Assembly (NCBI GenBank): GCA_051251725.1
Contig: JBPOFN010000005.1
Location: 1-64,000, forward strand
Reading direction: 5' to 3'
Source: JALZUE01 sp051251725
GTDB lineage: Bacteria; Pseudomonadota; Gammaproteobacteria; Enterobacterales; Alteromonadaceae
Length of the DNA: 64,000 nt
This document shows, one piece after another, positions 1 to 9,344 of this stretch. The position numbers and the translations under genes are program-made. The notes under the pieces were generated by a model, which was not told where the DNA came from, ran no database searches, and saw nothing but the letters and a program-made list of their open reading frames with translations. How positions within the stretch are numbered: the first letter of the stretch is position 1; each line of letters begins with the position of its first letter.

Positions 1-202
1 ACATAAGCACGCATTAACTTCTTTGAATAAAGTTTTTTGTTGTTGACAAGGGGGAGTCCACATAAGCCAGCTATTACGTACGAAAATCCGCCTTGCTATA
101 CACAAAAATTTCGTTATCGAGTGACCTTCAACCTAAATTCAACTTGCTGATTTTTAATAAGCCTTTGAATTTTTTATAAAAACAATATTTAAACGACACT
201 TC

Positions 203-1759
203 TTATCCTGAGCTCAGGTTAACTAAGTTATAACGTAAAACATCCCCCATTAATGCTTGTCCAGAAGTGCTTTTAATATTTTTTAATTCAATGGTATAGA
301 CACGCTCAGGGGTTAAATCAGCTAAGCCAAGTGATAAAACCTGCTGTTTCTTATCAAATGAAAAATCAGCAACATTAACCGTTTTTACATCAACTTTTTC
401 TGAACCATAGTCGCCATGATAATGATAACTATGGCTGGTGACTTTAATGTTATCAAGCGTTAGGTTATTGGCCTGAACTTTATGATTAAAGCTAAGCGCA
501 AAACCAGTGGCAGTTAACTTAACCTGCTCGGCAATAAATAATGGTTTTTTCGTCCAGGTGATTTTACGAATTCCCTCATCGCCTGCCCAACCTAAATGGG
601 TTTTACCCAACCATAAGCTTCCTTGCTGATCAAAACTAAAGCGATTATTGCCGATGCCTAAAGCTTTGGTTTCGATAAAAGGGATCAATGTACCTTGCAT
701 GGTGCCATTCACCTGATCAGGTAAATAGCGGATCAAACGCGCTTGGTTCATATCGCCAATAATTAACTCACCAGTCGGCAAGCCAAATTTTTCAGGGGCT
801 ATGGTTGAAATTGGCTGCGTTGGCGAGTTGGCTAATTCGCCATGAGGAAATAATGCTGCTGCGGGTGTTTTCAGCTTTTTCAATTCTTGCGCAGACATCT
901 CAACTGGGTTTTTATGCCAGTCTTTTTTCCACACTAACGAAGCGGGATGGCCATAAAACTTGCCTTCTTCAACATGATAAAGTGTACTGGTACCAAGCCA
1001 ATCGCCTTGATTATCAGTAACCCATAAGCGATCTTGCGCATCAACCCACAAACCATTGGGTGAACGAAAACCGGAAGCGAATGGAATAGTTTTGCCATCA
1101 GGGGTGATTTTTATAATCCAACCGCGATAAGGCGCTTTTGAAAACATTCGACCAGCTTTATGGCGTGTAACATTTTTCCATTCGTCATTTCTAAAGTCAG
1201 TCATCACCGCTCTTGATAAACCAATCGGATTAAATTCGCCGCGAATATGGGTAAAAATGCCGGCATAATTTGAAGCAACATTTAATGAGATATAATAATT
1301 GCCTTTACTGTCTCGCGCTGGCCCAAAGGTAAATTCATGGTAATTACCTGTCATGCCAAAATCATCAGAAACGGTTTGAAAAAAATCAATATTGCCATCG
1401 CCGTTTTCATCAATCAATCGAGTTAGTTCAGGCATTTGCGCGATCAATAGAGCGCCAGACGCTTCTTCCATCAATCCTAACGGCTCATGCAAACCTTTAG
1501 CGATTATTTGCCAAGTGCTTTTTTCAGGATGATAAATAGCAACTTCACCAGCATGAAATGCTGCGGCAATACGGCCATCTTTTAACACCGTTAAACCACC
1601 AATCTGTGGATTAATTTCTTTCGGCACAGGGATGTTTTTAATGACGTAATAATCTTGCCATTGAATAGCCGACTTTGTTGGTGCTGGCTCAGCATTGACA
1701 ATATGAAAGCTAAAGGTAGATAGAATAAAAAGGTTAAGTGAAAATAATTTTTTCATCAT
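203..1759 (-). CDS. Exported sugar-dehydrogenase-like beta-propeller protein
   Basis: 518 residues with an N-terminal signal peptide (hydrophobic stretch about 4-22, cleavage near VNA-EP). The body resembles the six-bladed propeller of sorbosone/glucose dehydrogenases and the 'membrane-bound dehydrogenase' proteins of marine heterotrophs: repeated blade-like segments such as GLTVLKDGRIAAAF, FRSPNGLWVDAQDRLWVTDN and FGLPTGELIIGDM. The C-terminal 110 residues look like a beta-sandwich. A role in oxidising a sugar in the periplasm and passing electrons to a cytochrome is inference. The start overlaps the stop of the upstream cytochrome gene (TAATG), so translation is probably coupled. It is the last gene of a three-gene operon with a cytochrome c and a DUF1080 protein. 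Exact substrate and cofactor cannot be read from the sequence. Confidence 0.7.
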   Translation of the reverse strand: MMKKLFSLNLFILSTFSFHIVNAEPAPTKSAIQWQDYYVIKNIPVPKEINPQIGGLTVLKDGRIAAAFHAGEVAIYHPEKSTWQIIAKGLHEPLGLMEEASGALLIAQMPELTRLIDENGDGNIDFFQTVSDDFGMTGNYHEFTFGPARDSKGNYYISLNVASNYAGIFTHIRGEFNPIGLSRAVMTDFRNDEWKNVTRHKAGRMFSKAPYRGWIIKITPDGKTIPFASGFRSPNGLWVDAQDRLWVTDNQGDWLGTSTLYHVEEGKFYGHPASLVWKKDWHKNPVEMSAQELKKLKTPAAALFPHGELANSPTQPISTIAPEKFGLPTGELIIGDMNQARLIRYLPDQVNGTMQGTLIPFIETKALGIGNNRFSFDQQGSLWLGKTHLGWAGDEGIRKITWTKKPLFIAEQVKLTATGFALSFNHKVQANNLTLDNIKVTSHSYHYHGDYGSEKVDVKTVNVADFSFDKKQQVLSLGLADLTPERVYTIELKNIKSTSGQALMGDVLRYNLVNLSSG

Positions 1760-2637
1760 TAGTGAATACTCACTTTAATTGAAAAGCTTGCAGCTTGCTG
1801 AGCTGTTAAGGTTAATTTATTGTTGACCCAATGACCCGCTGAAGCAGTAACAGTAGCGTTACCAAGATAACTAAGATCAAGTTCAACCTCTGTTTTAACA
1901 CCCATAAGTTTAAATTGACGAATAAAGGCATTCTCATTGGCTAATGCCGATATTTTTTCGGTGATCACAATGTCCGCAATTTGATAAAAAAATTCAGGCA
2001 GGTCATTGATGAGGCGATAGCCTTTAAAGTCGACTTGCTGCCCTTGCGCAAAAGACCAAAAATTTTCAGCGGTTTCTTGAAACAAAACATCAGCTTTTAA
2101 TTTATCGGCTTGCCTTTCGCCACTAAAAAACGGTTTATGTCCAACAAAGGCATAACGCAAGCGCGCAATGCTGGCATCCCAATTAATGCCTAGTGCCGGT
2201 GAAAAAACAACGCCGATAGCAGCTGGACTCGAATAGGGCATAAGGCCTCTTTGTACGTACGGATAAGTTTTAGCCGGAGGTTTAAAAGTAAAATCATTGC
2301 GCCCTTTTTTTATTTTAACGCCTTTACTTATTGCTAATATATGTTGATGAATTTTAACTAGGTTTTCTTCCCCAACATGCGCCATAGAAGGCATTTGAAT
2401 GCCCTCCGGACGTTTTCTGCCCGGGTTCATTGCCCAAGCAATAAATTCTTTTTCTTGTGCCTCGGGATAAGACTTACGGATTTCAACTAAAGACGGGCCC
2501 ACCGTAAATTTTTTCAAGTTATGGCAAGCTTGGCAATTATTTTCAAAGGCTGTTTTTCCAACGTCTTCGGCCGCGTTTGCCAAGACAGAAAAGCTAATGG
2601 CACTTATTAGCAAATAAATAAAATATTTTTGTAACAT
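1759..2637 (-). CDS. Exported single-heme cytochrome c family protein
   Basis: 292 residues. A signal peptide (about 1-22, ending SVLANA) is followed by a class I cytochrome c domain with one heme-binding CQACH near residue 36 and a candidate methionine ligand in IQMPSMAHV near residue 100. Residues about 125-292 form a separate beta-rich domain of a kind found attached to cytochromes beside DUF1080 and sorbosone-dehydrogenase-like proteins. It should act in the periplasm as electron acceptor or carrier for the neighbouring dehydrogenase-like protein (inference from context). It lies between the DUF1080 gene (19 bases upstream) and the propeller gene (start overlaps its stop). Confidence 0.75.
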   Translation of the reverse strand: MLQKYFIYLLISAISFSVLANAAEDVGKTAFENNCQACHNLKKFTVGPSLVEIRKSYPEAQEKEFIAWAMNPGRKRPEGIQMPSMAHVGEENLVKIHQHILAISKGVKIKKGRNDFTFKPPAKTYPYVQRGLMPYSSPAAIGVVFSPALGINWDASIARLRYAFVGHKPFFSGERQADKLKADVLFQETAENFWSFAQGQQVDFKGYRLINDLPEFFYQIADIVITEKISALANENAFIRQFKLMGVKTEVELDLSYLGNATVTASAGHWVNNKLTLTAQQAASFSIKVSIH

Positions 2638-2656
2638 AAAAATGTCCTAGCCTGAT

Positions 2657-3397
2657 TTAAAGTACGAGTTTTCTCACCCATATATTGCGATAGCTGACTT
2701 TGTCGTTATGCTCTTGTAAATAAATCGGCGCACAACCATGAGCTTTGGTATAAGCCGGTTGACCGCGAAAACGGGTCGGCCCTTGAATAACGGTATTATA
2801 TTGAATTAAGACACCATTATGTAACACAGTGATCATTGCTTTTTCTTGTATTTCACCCGATGCTGAAAAACGCGGCGAGCGATAAATAATGTCATAACTT
2901 TGCCATGCTCTCGGCGGCTTACTTGCGTTCACCATAGGCATAGCTTGTTTGTAAATTGAACCGGCTTGGCCATTTGAATAAATAGGATTGTAATGTGAGT
3001 CAAGTATTTGTAGCTCATAACGGCCTTGAATAAATATCCCGCTATTGCCCCAACGCTGACCAGAAAACCCTTCAAGCTTATCTGGCGTTTTCCATTCAAT
3101 ATGCATTTGCATATCGCAGAATTTCTCTTTTGAAGTGATGCCTTTAGTACCCGGTACAATTGTCATAGCACCAGCGTCTAACAGCCACGGAACTTTGCCT
3201 TCATGGCCGTACCAATGATCAAAATGAGTACCATCGAATAATACTAAAGCGTCAGATGGAATGGGATCTGTGTTAACCACAGCTGGGATCGGATGCCAAA
3301 CTTCAGTATCTTTCGGGCTAGGTAGTGAGTCATCGGCAGCAAAAATGCCTACTGACGAAAATAAAGTGATGAAAGAAATAAACGATCTGATGTGCAT
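2657..3397 (-). CDS. DUF1080 (3-keto-disaccharide hydrolase family) exported protein
   Basis: 246 residues with a signal peptide (IGIFAADDS-type cleavage near residue 20). The body has the DUF1080 jelly-roll hallmarks: ALVLFDGTHFDHW near residue 53, then WGNSGIFIQGRYELQILDS and a late LQEHNDKVSYRNIWVR. Pfam names this family 3-keto-disaccharide hydrolase, linking it to cleavage of 3-oxidised glycosides. Together with the downstream cytochrome c and sugar-dehydrogenase-like gene it could form a periplasmic route that oxidises a glycoside at C3 and then cleaves it; that pathway is inference. It is the first gene of the operon, and the 120 bases before ogt should hold the promoter. Confidence 0.8.
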   Translation of the reverse strand: MHIRSFISFITLFSSVGIFAADDSLPSPKDTEVWHPIPAVVNTDPIPSDALVLFDGTHFDHWYGHEGKVPWLLDAGAMTIVPGTKGITSKEKFCDMQMHIEWKTPDKLEGFSGQRWGNSGIFIQGRYELQILDSHYNPIYSNGQAGSIYKQAMPMVNASKPPRAWQSYDIIYRSPRFSASGEIQEKAMITVLHNGVLIQYNTVIQGPTRFRGQPAYTKAHGCAPIYLQEHNDKVSYRNIWVRKLVL

Positions 3398-3517
3398 AAA
3401 TAGGCCTGTTATTATTGTTTTGGCTTAATAGCATGCTATCAGGTATGAATAGTAAATTTTAAATACGAAAACACTCTTAGATAACCCAAGGCTTAATTTA
3501 TTTTTTAAAGGGTTAGC

Positions 3518-3982
3518 TTAAGGCTTAAGCTTCGTTTCTAAATTAAGTAAAAACGCTTTTCGCTCTAAGCCTCCTGAATAGCCGGTCAGTGTGCCATTTT
3601 TACCTACTACGCGATGACAAGGGACAATAATACTGATCGGGTTTTTGCCATTGGCGGCTCCTACTGCTCGCATTGCTTTCGGTGAACCAACTTGCTCCGC
3701 GATAGCTTGATAGCTTTTAACTTCGCCAAACGCAATTGTGCTTAATGCTTGCCAAACTCGCTGTTGAAATTCTGTCCCTTGCGGCTTAAGCGGTAAATCA
3801 AAGGTTTGTCGATTACCGGCTAAATATTGCTGTAATTGTTCAATCGCTTGCGTTAGTAGAGGGTCTTGAGTGGTTTGATAGTTTTGTTCCTCGACGAAAA
3901 AAACAGAGGCTATCCCATTGTTTAAAGCCGCGATTTCAATCAAACCCAGTGTACTGTTTAAATACGCATATTTTTTCTGCAT
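3518..3982 (-). CDS. ogt: Methylated-DNA--[protein]-cysteine S-methyltransferase
   Basis: 154 residues, the usual length of Ogt-type enzymes. It carries the active-site motif PCHRVVG (methyl-accepting cysteine near residue 121) and the helix-turn-helix region FQQRVWQALSTIAFGEVKSY typical of the DNA-binding domain. The protein transfers methyl groups from O6-methylguanine in DNA to its own cysteine in a suicide repair reaction. It stands alone on the minus strand, divergent from the diguanylate cyclase gene, and shows no Ada-type N-terminal regulatory domain. Confidence 0.93.
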   Translation of the reverse strand: MQKKYAYLNSTLGLIEIAALNNGIASVFFVEEQNYQTTQDPLLTQAIEQLQQYLAGNRQTFDLPLKPQGTEFQQRVWQALSTIAFGEVKSYQAIAEQVGSPKAMRAVGAANGKNPISIIVPCHRVVGKNGTLTGYSGGLERKAFLLNLETKLKP

Positions 3983-4178
3983 GGCAATTAAGCTCGGTCT
4001 ATGTTTTAAACTGGAAGTAAGATAGTTTTATTATAACCATTTATTGCTTATTTCGGAGATTAAACCTTACTTCCATTACACCACTAACACAGCAATACCA
4101 TTAAATAGTGCTATATTTATTAAACATTATCATTGTAATGGTATTAACTAATCGAGTTTAATTCCATAGAAAAATAAT

Positions 4179-5477
4179 ATGAAATACTTTGAGAAGCTGC
4201 TCTTGCTATTATTTATGCTAACGCTAATAGCTGTGCTTGCCGAAGAGAAAATATTACAAACCACCATTACTATCACTCCTAACGCCCCAACAAAATTTGC
4301 AGCCTTTGCCGATAATGACTCAAGCGGTAACTCAACAGTCAAGGTTATTTCAAGTAATGACGCCTTTCACTGGCTATGTATCATTGAAAACAGCTCGATT
4401 GCACACCCTTTTTGCGCTTTAGAAATAACCTTAGGGGAAAATAGAGAGCAAGGAATTGATTTATCTAACTTTTCAACTTTAAAACTGTGGTTAAGCTATA
4501 TCGGCGAAGCAGATACTATCAGGATATTTTTAAGAAATTTCGAAAAAAACTATTCCACGGTAAATGATTACACCAGCACTAAATATAACGGTTTAGATAT
4601 TAATATTGAGCATTTAACACCAGGCCTGGCGGTTAAATTAAGTTATTTTAATGTGCCATCATGGTGGCAACTTGAACGTAGGCTGTCGCCGGCTCGAATG
4701 GCGCCAGAATTCTACAACATTGTTTCTTTAGATATTCAAACCGGCTCAGATGTGAGCGAAGGCGTACATGAATTTAGACTTGAAAAAATTGAACTGCAAG
4801 GGCAGTGGCTAACCACAGAAAAATGGTATTTAGGTATCTTATTTATTTGGATGTTAGTGATGGTAATTAAGGTTATTCATCATCAACTCCAACTATTAAG
4901 TAAAATAGAATTAAGCACAGAGCGAGAATTAGAGTTAATAAAAATAAATACTCATTTAGATAAACAAGGACGAAAACTGCAAGAAAAAGTTGAGAAAGAC
5001 AAACTTACCGGCGCATTTAACCGAGCTGGCGCGGAATTAAAATTAGCCGATGCTTTACAAGAAAAACAAGATGATGGTTTTATCTTTTCGATCATTTTAT
5101 TAGATATCGATCATTTCAAAAAAATTAACGACACTTATGGTCATGACGCCGGCGATAAAATTTTAGTAGATATATCAACGCTGATTCAAAATAATATCCG
5201 CGCCAGTGATTATTTTGCCCGCTGGGGCGGTGAAGAGTTTATGATTATTTGCCGTAAAACCTCATTAACTACCGCTACCGACATTGCCGAGCAACTAAGA
5301 GAGTCAATTTCTACCTCGATTTTAATTGGCGATATTATGGTGACCGCGAGTATGGGAGTGGCAGAAATATCAGGTGACGATCAAACGGCTATCAATGACG
5401 CCTTTAAACGAGCAGATCAAGCGCTTTATAAAGCTAAGAACTCTGGCCGTAATAAAGTTGAAGTAGCTCACCATTAA
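4179..5477 (+). CDS. Membrane diguanylate cyclase with periplasmic beta-sandwich sensor
   Basis: 432 residues. An N-terminal hydrophobic segment (about 5-21) is followed by a periplasmic domain of about 180 residues whose strand pattern (LSNFSTLKLWLSYIG, EFRLEKIELQG) resembles CBM11/galactose-binding-like jelly rolls. A second transmembrane segment lies about 215-235, then a coiled linker and a GGDEF domain at about 270-430. The active-site loop reads GGEEF, and RASD sits five residues before it, matching the inhibitory I-site. It should make cyclic di-GMP in response to a periplasmic signal. A carbohydrate ligand is only a guess from fold resemblance and the neighbouring sulfatase. Confidence 0.85.
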   Translation: MKYFEKLLLLLFMLTLIAVLAEEKILQTTITITPNAPTKFAAFADNDSSGNSTVKVISSNDAFHWLCIIENSSIAHPFCALEITLGENREQGIDLSNFSTLKLWLSYIGEADTIRIFLRNFEKNYSTVNDYTSTKYNGLDINIEHLTPGLAVKLSYFNVPSWWQLERRLSPARMAPEFYNIVSLDIQTGSDVSEGVHEFRLEKIELQGQWLTTEKWYLGILFIWMLVMVIKVIHHQLQLLSKIELSTERELELIKINTHLDKQGRKLQEKVEKDKLTGAFNRAGAELKLADALQEKQDDGFIFSIILLDIDHFKKINDTYGHDAGDKILVDISTLIQNNIRASDYFARWGGEEFMIICRKTSLTTATDIAEQLRESISTSILIGDIMVTASMGVAEISGDDQTAINDAFKRADQALYKAKNSGRNKVEVAHH

Positions 5478-5533
5478 ATATCAACGCCGATCATTCAGCG
5501 TTAAAGATTAACGAATAAGCAACTTCATATACT

Positions 5534-5560
5534 TCAAGCTTCTAGCCTCAAGCTTCTAGC
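5534..5560. repeat. Short direct repeat, 13 bp twice
   Basis: TCAAGCTTCTAGC occurs at 5534-5546 and again at 5548-5560 in the 90-base gap between the convergent cyclase and sulfatase genes. Function unknown; it may be leftover replication slippage. Confidence 0.6.
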
Positions 5561-5567
5561 TTAATAG

Positions 5568-7829
5568 CTATTTATCAAAGCTACTATCCGGCGTACCTGA
5601 ATAACAAGCTAAAACATAAGGGTAAGAATCAGTAATGTAATAGCCATAAACACCGTTAACCGTCATACCATTACATTCATCAAGATCGCCGTGCCCTTGC
5701 AGATATTCATAGTCATCACGAAAACGGCCATTATATTCTTCATTAGCAAATATTTGACCGGTCTCACCGGGTTCATTAACACCTGATGGCCGTGCGCCTG
5801 TTTTTAAGCGATAGCTTGATTGCGCTTTTTTAATCGAGCCGCCGTTATCATCAAAATAAGAGCCGAAAATTGGAAAACCGTCGGCTGCAAAACCAATAAC
5901 AGGTGAAGCTTGGCCCGTTGCACTGCCATCAAATAACGCGATTGGCGAACCATGGTAATGATAAGTACCATCGGGTTGAGAATGCGCATTATGACTGTCA
6001 ACATTAAAACCATTACCGCTGTACATAGGATCATAACGCCAATCATTACCGTCATTACAACCAATTTTTTCTTGTCCTAATGGTTGCCCGCCAACGCCAT
6101 AACAAGCAGCCGCTAGTAGATCAACTTTAACGCCATTTAGCAAAATCGCGTTATCAACACGTAAACTAAGTTCAGTTTTATTGGCAGCAAATACAGGGGC
6201 GGTCGACACTTCAAATTGGTCATTCTGCTCGCTAACATCATTTGGAAAAGCGTTGCTCCCATCATTAAAGTCATGATTAGGGATCGCATTGGTGGTAAAA
6301 ACACATTTATTATCGACCACACTTATCATCAAATCGCCGACAAACGCTTTGCTGTTAGCAAGGTCTTGGGCATTAGCCGTGTAACTCTCAACATAACTTG
6401 CACAATTACCGCTTAAATTACTCAAGGTAACACCGGTAATATCTATTGGCCCAGTACTGCCATTACCAGTAATTGCTGCGGCCACCGTTTCTAAGTCATT
6501 AACTTTGCTCAACAAATCAGGATCAGACGTTGGTAATAAATCCGTACTTTCTAAAAAATCATTCGCGACTTGATAAAGCTCTTGGCTGCCATCGTCAAAT
6601 TCAATTAATTTATAAGCGTTTGAGCGAACTGTCCAACCTGTAGTTTTAGCTGACTCAAATTCGGTGAAAACATAAGTTTGGCTACTAGCGCTTTCATCGC
6701 TGAGTAAATTAGCGAAGCTATGGCTGTCATAAATATTACTATCGGTAACACCAGCAATTTGAGCAATTGTGGCATATAAATCAGTGGCAGTTACTAAGGC
6801 GTTTTCGCGAACATTACTGCGAGTAACACCTTTACCTGAAATCACTAACGGTACTGCTACACCACCTTGGTATAACGATCCTTTGTTATGGCCATTCGAG
6901 TAAAAGTCCAACACTCGCTGCGGCGTGCCATTATCACCTAAGTAGATAACGATAGTGTTATCTAATGTGGTTTGATCTAAAGATGTTAATAACCGGTCAA
7001 TTTCTGTGTCCATAGCTTCTATTGCCGCTAAAAAATAGTTGCGAGGATTGCTATTAATATCGCTATCCGAGCCAGTTAAATTTCGCTCATGTAAATCGCT
7101 TGGCGGTAAATGAAACGGTGAATGCGGCGCAGAATAAGCAACCCATGCAAACCAAGGGGAGGTTTGATCGGCCACCCAGTCAATGGCTAAATCAGTAATT
7201 TTCGTGGTGTGATAAGTCGTCACACTTTCAGTTTGGCCATTAACGGTTAACGACCAATCGTAATAATTATCAAGATTACTTAAGTTACCAGCATAATAAT
7301 CAACGCCAACATCATTAGGGTGAGAAGCTTCGACGCTCCCACCACCTAAATGCCATTTACCAAACACAGCAGATTTATAGAAGCTTGTTGCTGATTGCTT
7401 GGCTAAATACTGCTGTAATATTTCATGATCGCTCGTTAATTTAGCAGGGACATAACTTACCCCACTATTGCGGCCATATTTACCGGTCAGAATAGTCGCG
7501 CGAGTGGTGGTACAAGCAGGGGTTGCCCAAGCATTATCAAAAACAATACCTGATGCTGCAAGTGCATCTAAGGTGGGGGTATTGGGTAAATCACTACTTA
7601 AACTATATTGCGCCGAAGCGTCTAAGCCTTGATCATCGGAAAGGATAAATAAAATATTTGGCTGGCTTGATGGCGTTGGCGTTGGCGTTGGCGTTGGCGT
7701 TGGCGTTGGCGTTGGCGTTGGCGTTGGCGTTGCAGTCGATGATGTACCGCTGCCGCCACCGCCGCAAGCACTAATCAAAAAAGAAAAGAGAATTGTGTAC
7801 GTTATTTTATTTGCTAGCATTTCAACCAC
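5568..7829 (-). CDS. Lipoprotein sulfatase fused to a YHYH domain
   Basis: 753 residues. A lipoprotein signal (lipobox ISAC, then a GGGG run) is followed by a threonine-proline linker and an S1-type sulfatase domain at about 55-450: ILFILSDDQGLD metal-binding start, FGKWHLGGG, and VIYLGDNGTP. The formylglycine position is C106 in CTTTRATILTG; the usual CxPSR has Thr in place of Pro, so maturation by the standard enzyme is uncertain. Residues about 500-753 are a YHYH domain (DGTYHYHGSP near 621, then GFAADGFPIFGSY). It is probably anchored to the outer membrane and desulfates a marine polysaccharide. The YHYH module has no firmly known function. It stands alone on the minus strand. Confidence 0.85.
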   Translation of the reverse strand: MVEMLANKITYTILFSFLISACGGGGSGTSSTATPTPTPTPTPTPTPTPTPTPSSQPNILFILSDDQGLDASAQYSLSSDLPNTPTLDALAASGIVFDNAWATPACTTTRATILTGKYGRNSGVSYVPAKLTSDHEILQQYLAKQSATSFYKSAVFGKWHLGGGSVEASHPNDVGVDYYAGNLSNLDNYYDWSLTVNGQTESVTTYHTTKITDLAIDWVADQTSPWFAWVAYSAPHSPFHLPPSDLHERNLTGSDSDINSNPRNYFLAAIEAMDTEIDRLLTSLDQTTLDNTIVIYLGDNGTPQRVLDFYSNGHNKGSLYQGGVAVPLVISGKGVTRSNVRENALVTATDLYATIAQIAGVTDSNIYDSHSFANLLSDESASSQTYVFTEFESAKTTGWTVRSNAYKLIEFDDGSQELYQVANDFLESTDLLPTSDPDLLSKVNDLETVAAAITGNGSTGPIDITGVTLSNLSGNCASYVESYTANAQDLANSKAFVGDLMISVVDNKCVFTTNAIPNHDFNDGSNAFPNDVSEQNDQFEVSTAPVFAANKTELSLRVDNAILLNGVKVDLLAAACYGVGGQPLGQEKIGCNDGNDWRYDPMYSGNGFNVDSHNAHSQPDGTYHYHGSPIALFDGSATGQASPVIGFAADGFPIFGSYFDDNGGSIKKAQSSYRLKTGARPSGVNEPGETGQIFANEEYNGRFRDDYEYLQGHGDLDECNGMTVNGVYGYYITDSYPYVLACYSGTPDSSFDK
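7675..7728. repeat. Perfect hexanucleotide repeat GTTGGC x9 (codes Thr-Pro linker)
   Basis: Nine exact copies of GTTGGC, read on the minus strand as Thr-Pro codons, form the linker between the lipid anchor and the sulfatase domain. Because the unit is six bases, copy-number changes keep the frame and only alter linker length. Confidence 0.95.
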
Positions 7830-7906
7830 CTTAACAATTAATACAGCTATAAATGGTTAATATTTACAAACGGCATCTATAAGTATTTTAAGTAAATTTA
7901 ATAGCG

Positions 7907-9190
7907 TTATTCAAGGAAGGTAACTTTATTTTTACCACTGTCTTTAGCTTGGTATAACGCTTTATCTGAACGGGTAAATAATTCCTGAAAACTATTATCA
8001 GACGCCCTCATACACGTTACACCGACACTAATGGTTGCATTTATTTCATCACCCCAATCACCAGGAATTGGCGTTTTAGCTTGAAACTGGCAAATACGTT
8101 TAGCAACTTGCTGAGCTTTTTCTGGCCCTGTATTAGGTAAAAGAATCGCAAATTCTTCGCCGCCAATGCGCGCTAAGGTATCTTCAGCTCGGATCATTGG
8201 CAGGATATTTTGAGTAATTGTTATTAATACTTGATCACCGACAGGATGACCATAAGTGTCATTTATCAATTTAAAGTTATCAACATCAATATTAATTATT
8301 GAAAAAAAACCGCTATAACGTTTAGCGCGATGAAATTCTTTCGCGGCATTTTCTAAAAAATAGCGACGATTATATAAATCGGTCAACGAATCAGTGGTAG
8401 CTTGTTTTTGAAAGCGTTCTTTTAATTCAAAAAGCTCAGTGACATCGCTCGAAAAACCGATCAGTACTTCTTCATTATTTTTTAATTTATAAGGAATTTT
8501 AGTACTGATAAAGTGATGCTTGTTACCCGCTTCGTCAATAATAGATTCATTGATTGTTTGCTTGGTTTTCGTTTCAAAAACTAATTTATCTGATTGCCAA
8601 AAATGATCTGCCAGCGCCTTAGGCAAAATTTCGTCGTCGCGTTTACCAATAATTTCGTCAAGCCCGCGACCAAACACCTCGATAACTTTATTATTTACAT
8701 AAAGAAACTTTCGATTATTATCTTTCATATAAACATGAGCATCAACATTATCTAAGACCGCATCTAATAATTGTCTTTGCTCTTTAACAATTTGCTTTAG
8801 TTTATTAAATTCAGATAACTCGGTAGATAAACCATACAGACCAATAATATTATTATCGATATCATACATAGGTTTTTTGATAGATTTACAGATGCGCAGC
8901 TCACCTAAAGCACGAATAAAAATATGTTCTTCAGATTCTATGGTTAAACCTTCGGTCATTACTTTTTGATCGTTTTGTTGCAGTTCATCTGATATTTCTA
9001 AATCAAAAAAATGACTGTCGTCTTTACCTAAAATTTGCTCACGAGGAAGCTGAAACAAATCAACTACCATGTCATTGACATAGGTATAACAACCAGCAAT
9101 ATCTTTGGTGTAGATGAAGCTGCCGACATTGTTGAGAATAGTTTCTAATGAATTAACCCTTGCTAACACACCTTCTTCGTTTTTACTCAT
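7907..9190 (-). CDS. Cytoplasmic PAS-PAS-GGDEF diguanylate cyclase
   Basis: 427 residues with no signal peptide or membrane segment. Two PAS domains lie at about 10-125 (FIYTKDIAGCYTYVNDMVVDLF) and 135-255 (AHVYMKDNNRKFLYVNNKVIEVF), followed by a GGDEF domain at about 262-427. The catalytic loop is GGEEF and an I-site RAED lies five residues before it, so the cyclase should be active and feedback-inhibited. It probably senses a small cytoplasmic or membrane-permeable signal. It stands alone; the gap to the next minus-strand gene is about 150 bases. Confidence 0.9.
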   Translation of the reverse strand: MSKNEEGVLARVNSLETILNNVGSFIYTKDIAGCYTYVNDMVVDLFQLPREQILGKDDSHFFDLEISDELQQNDQKVMTEGLTIESEEHIFIRALGELRICKSIKKPMYDIDNNIIGLYGLSTELSEFNKLKQIVKEQRQLLDAVLDNVDAHVYMKDNNRKFLYVNNKVIEVFGRGLDEIIGKRDDEILPKALADHFWQSDKLVFETKTKQTINESIIDEAGNKHHFISTKIPYKLKNNEEVLIGFSSDVTELFELKERFQKQATTDSLTDLYNRRYFLENAAKEFHRAKRYSGFFSIINIDVDNFKLINDTYGHPVGDQVLITITQNILPMIRAEDTLARIGGEEFAILLPNTGPEKAQQVAKRICQFQAKTPIPGDWGDEINATISVGVTCMRASDNSFQELFTRSDKALYQAKDSGKNKVTFLE

Positions 9191-9344
9191 TGATACGACT
9201 TAATTCCACAAAACGATGATTATTGTCAGAGGTGAACTTAACTATAAACTATAGTTCAAATGCTCAGGAATACATAAAACCAGCAATGACAATCCTAATC
9301 TATAAGTACAATCCGTAAAGACAACCATCAGTGTTAGGCATAAA

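Noticed and set aside
1..202. Possible coding start at the left edge
   Set aside because: No frame has a start with a ribosome-binding site or recognisable protein; it is treated as non-coding downstream sequence of the first minus-strand gene.
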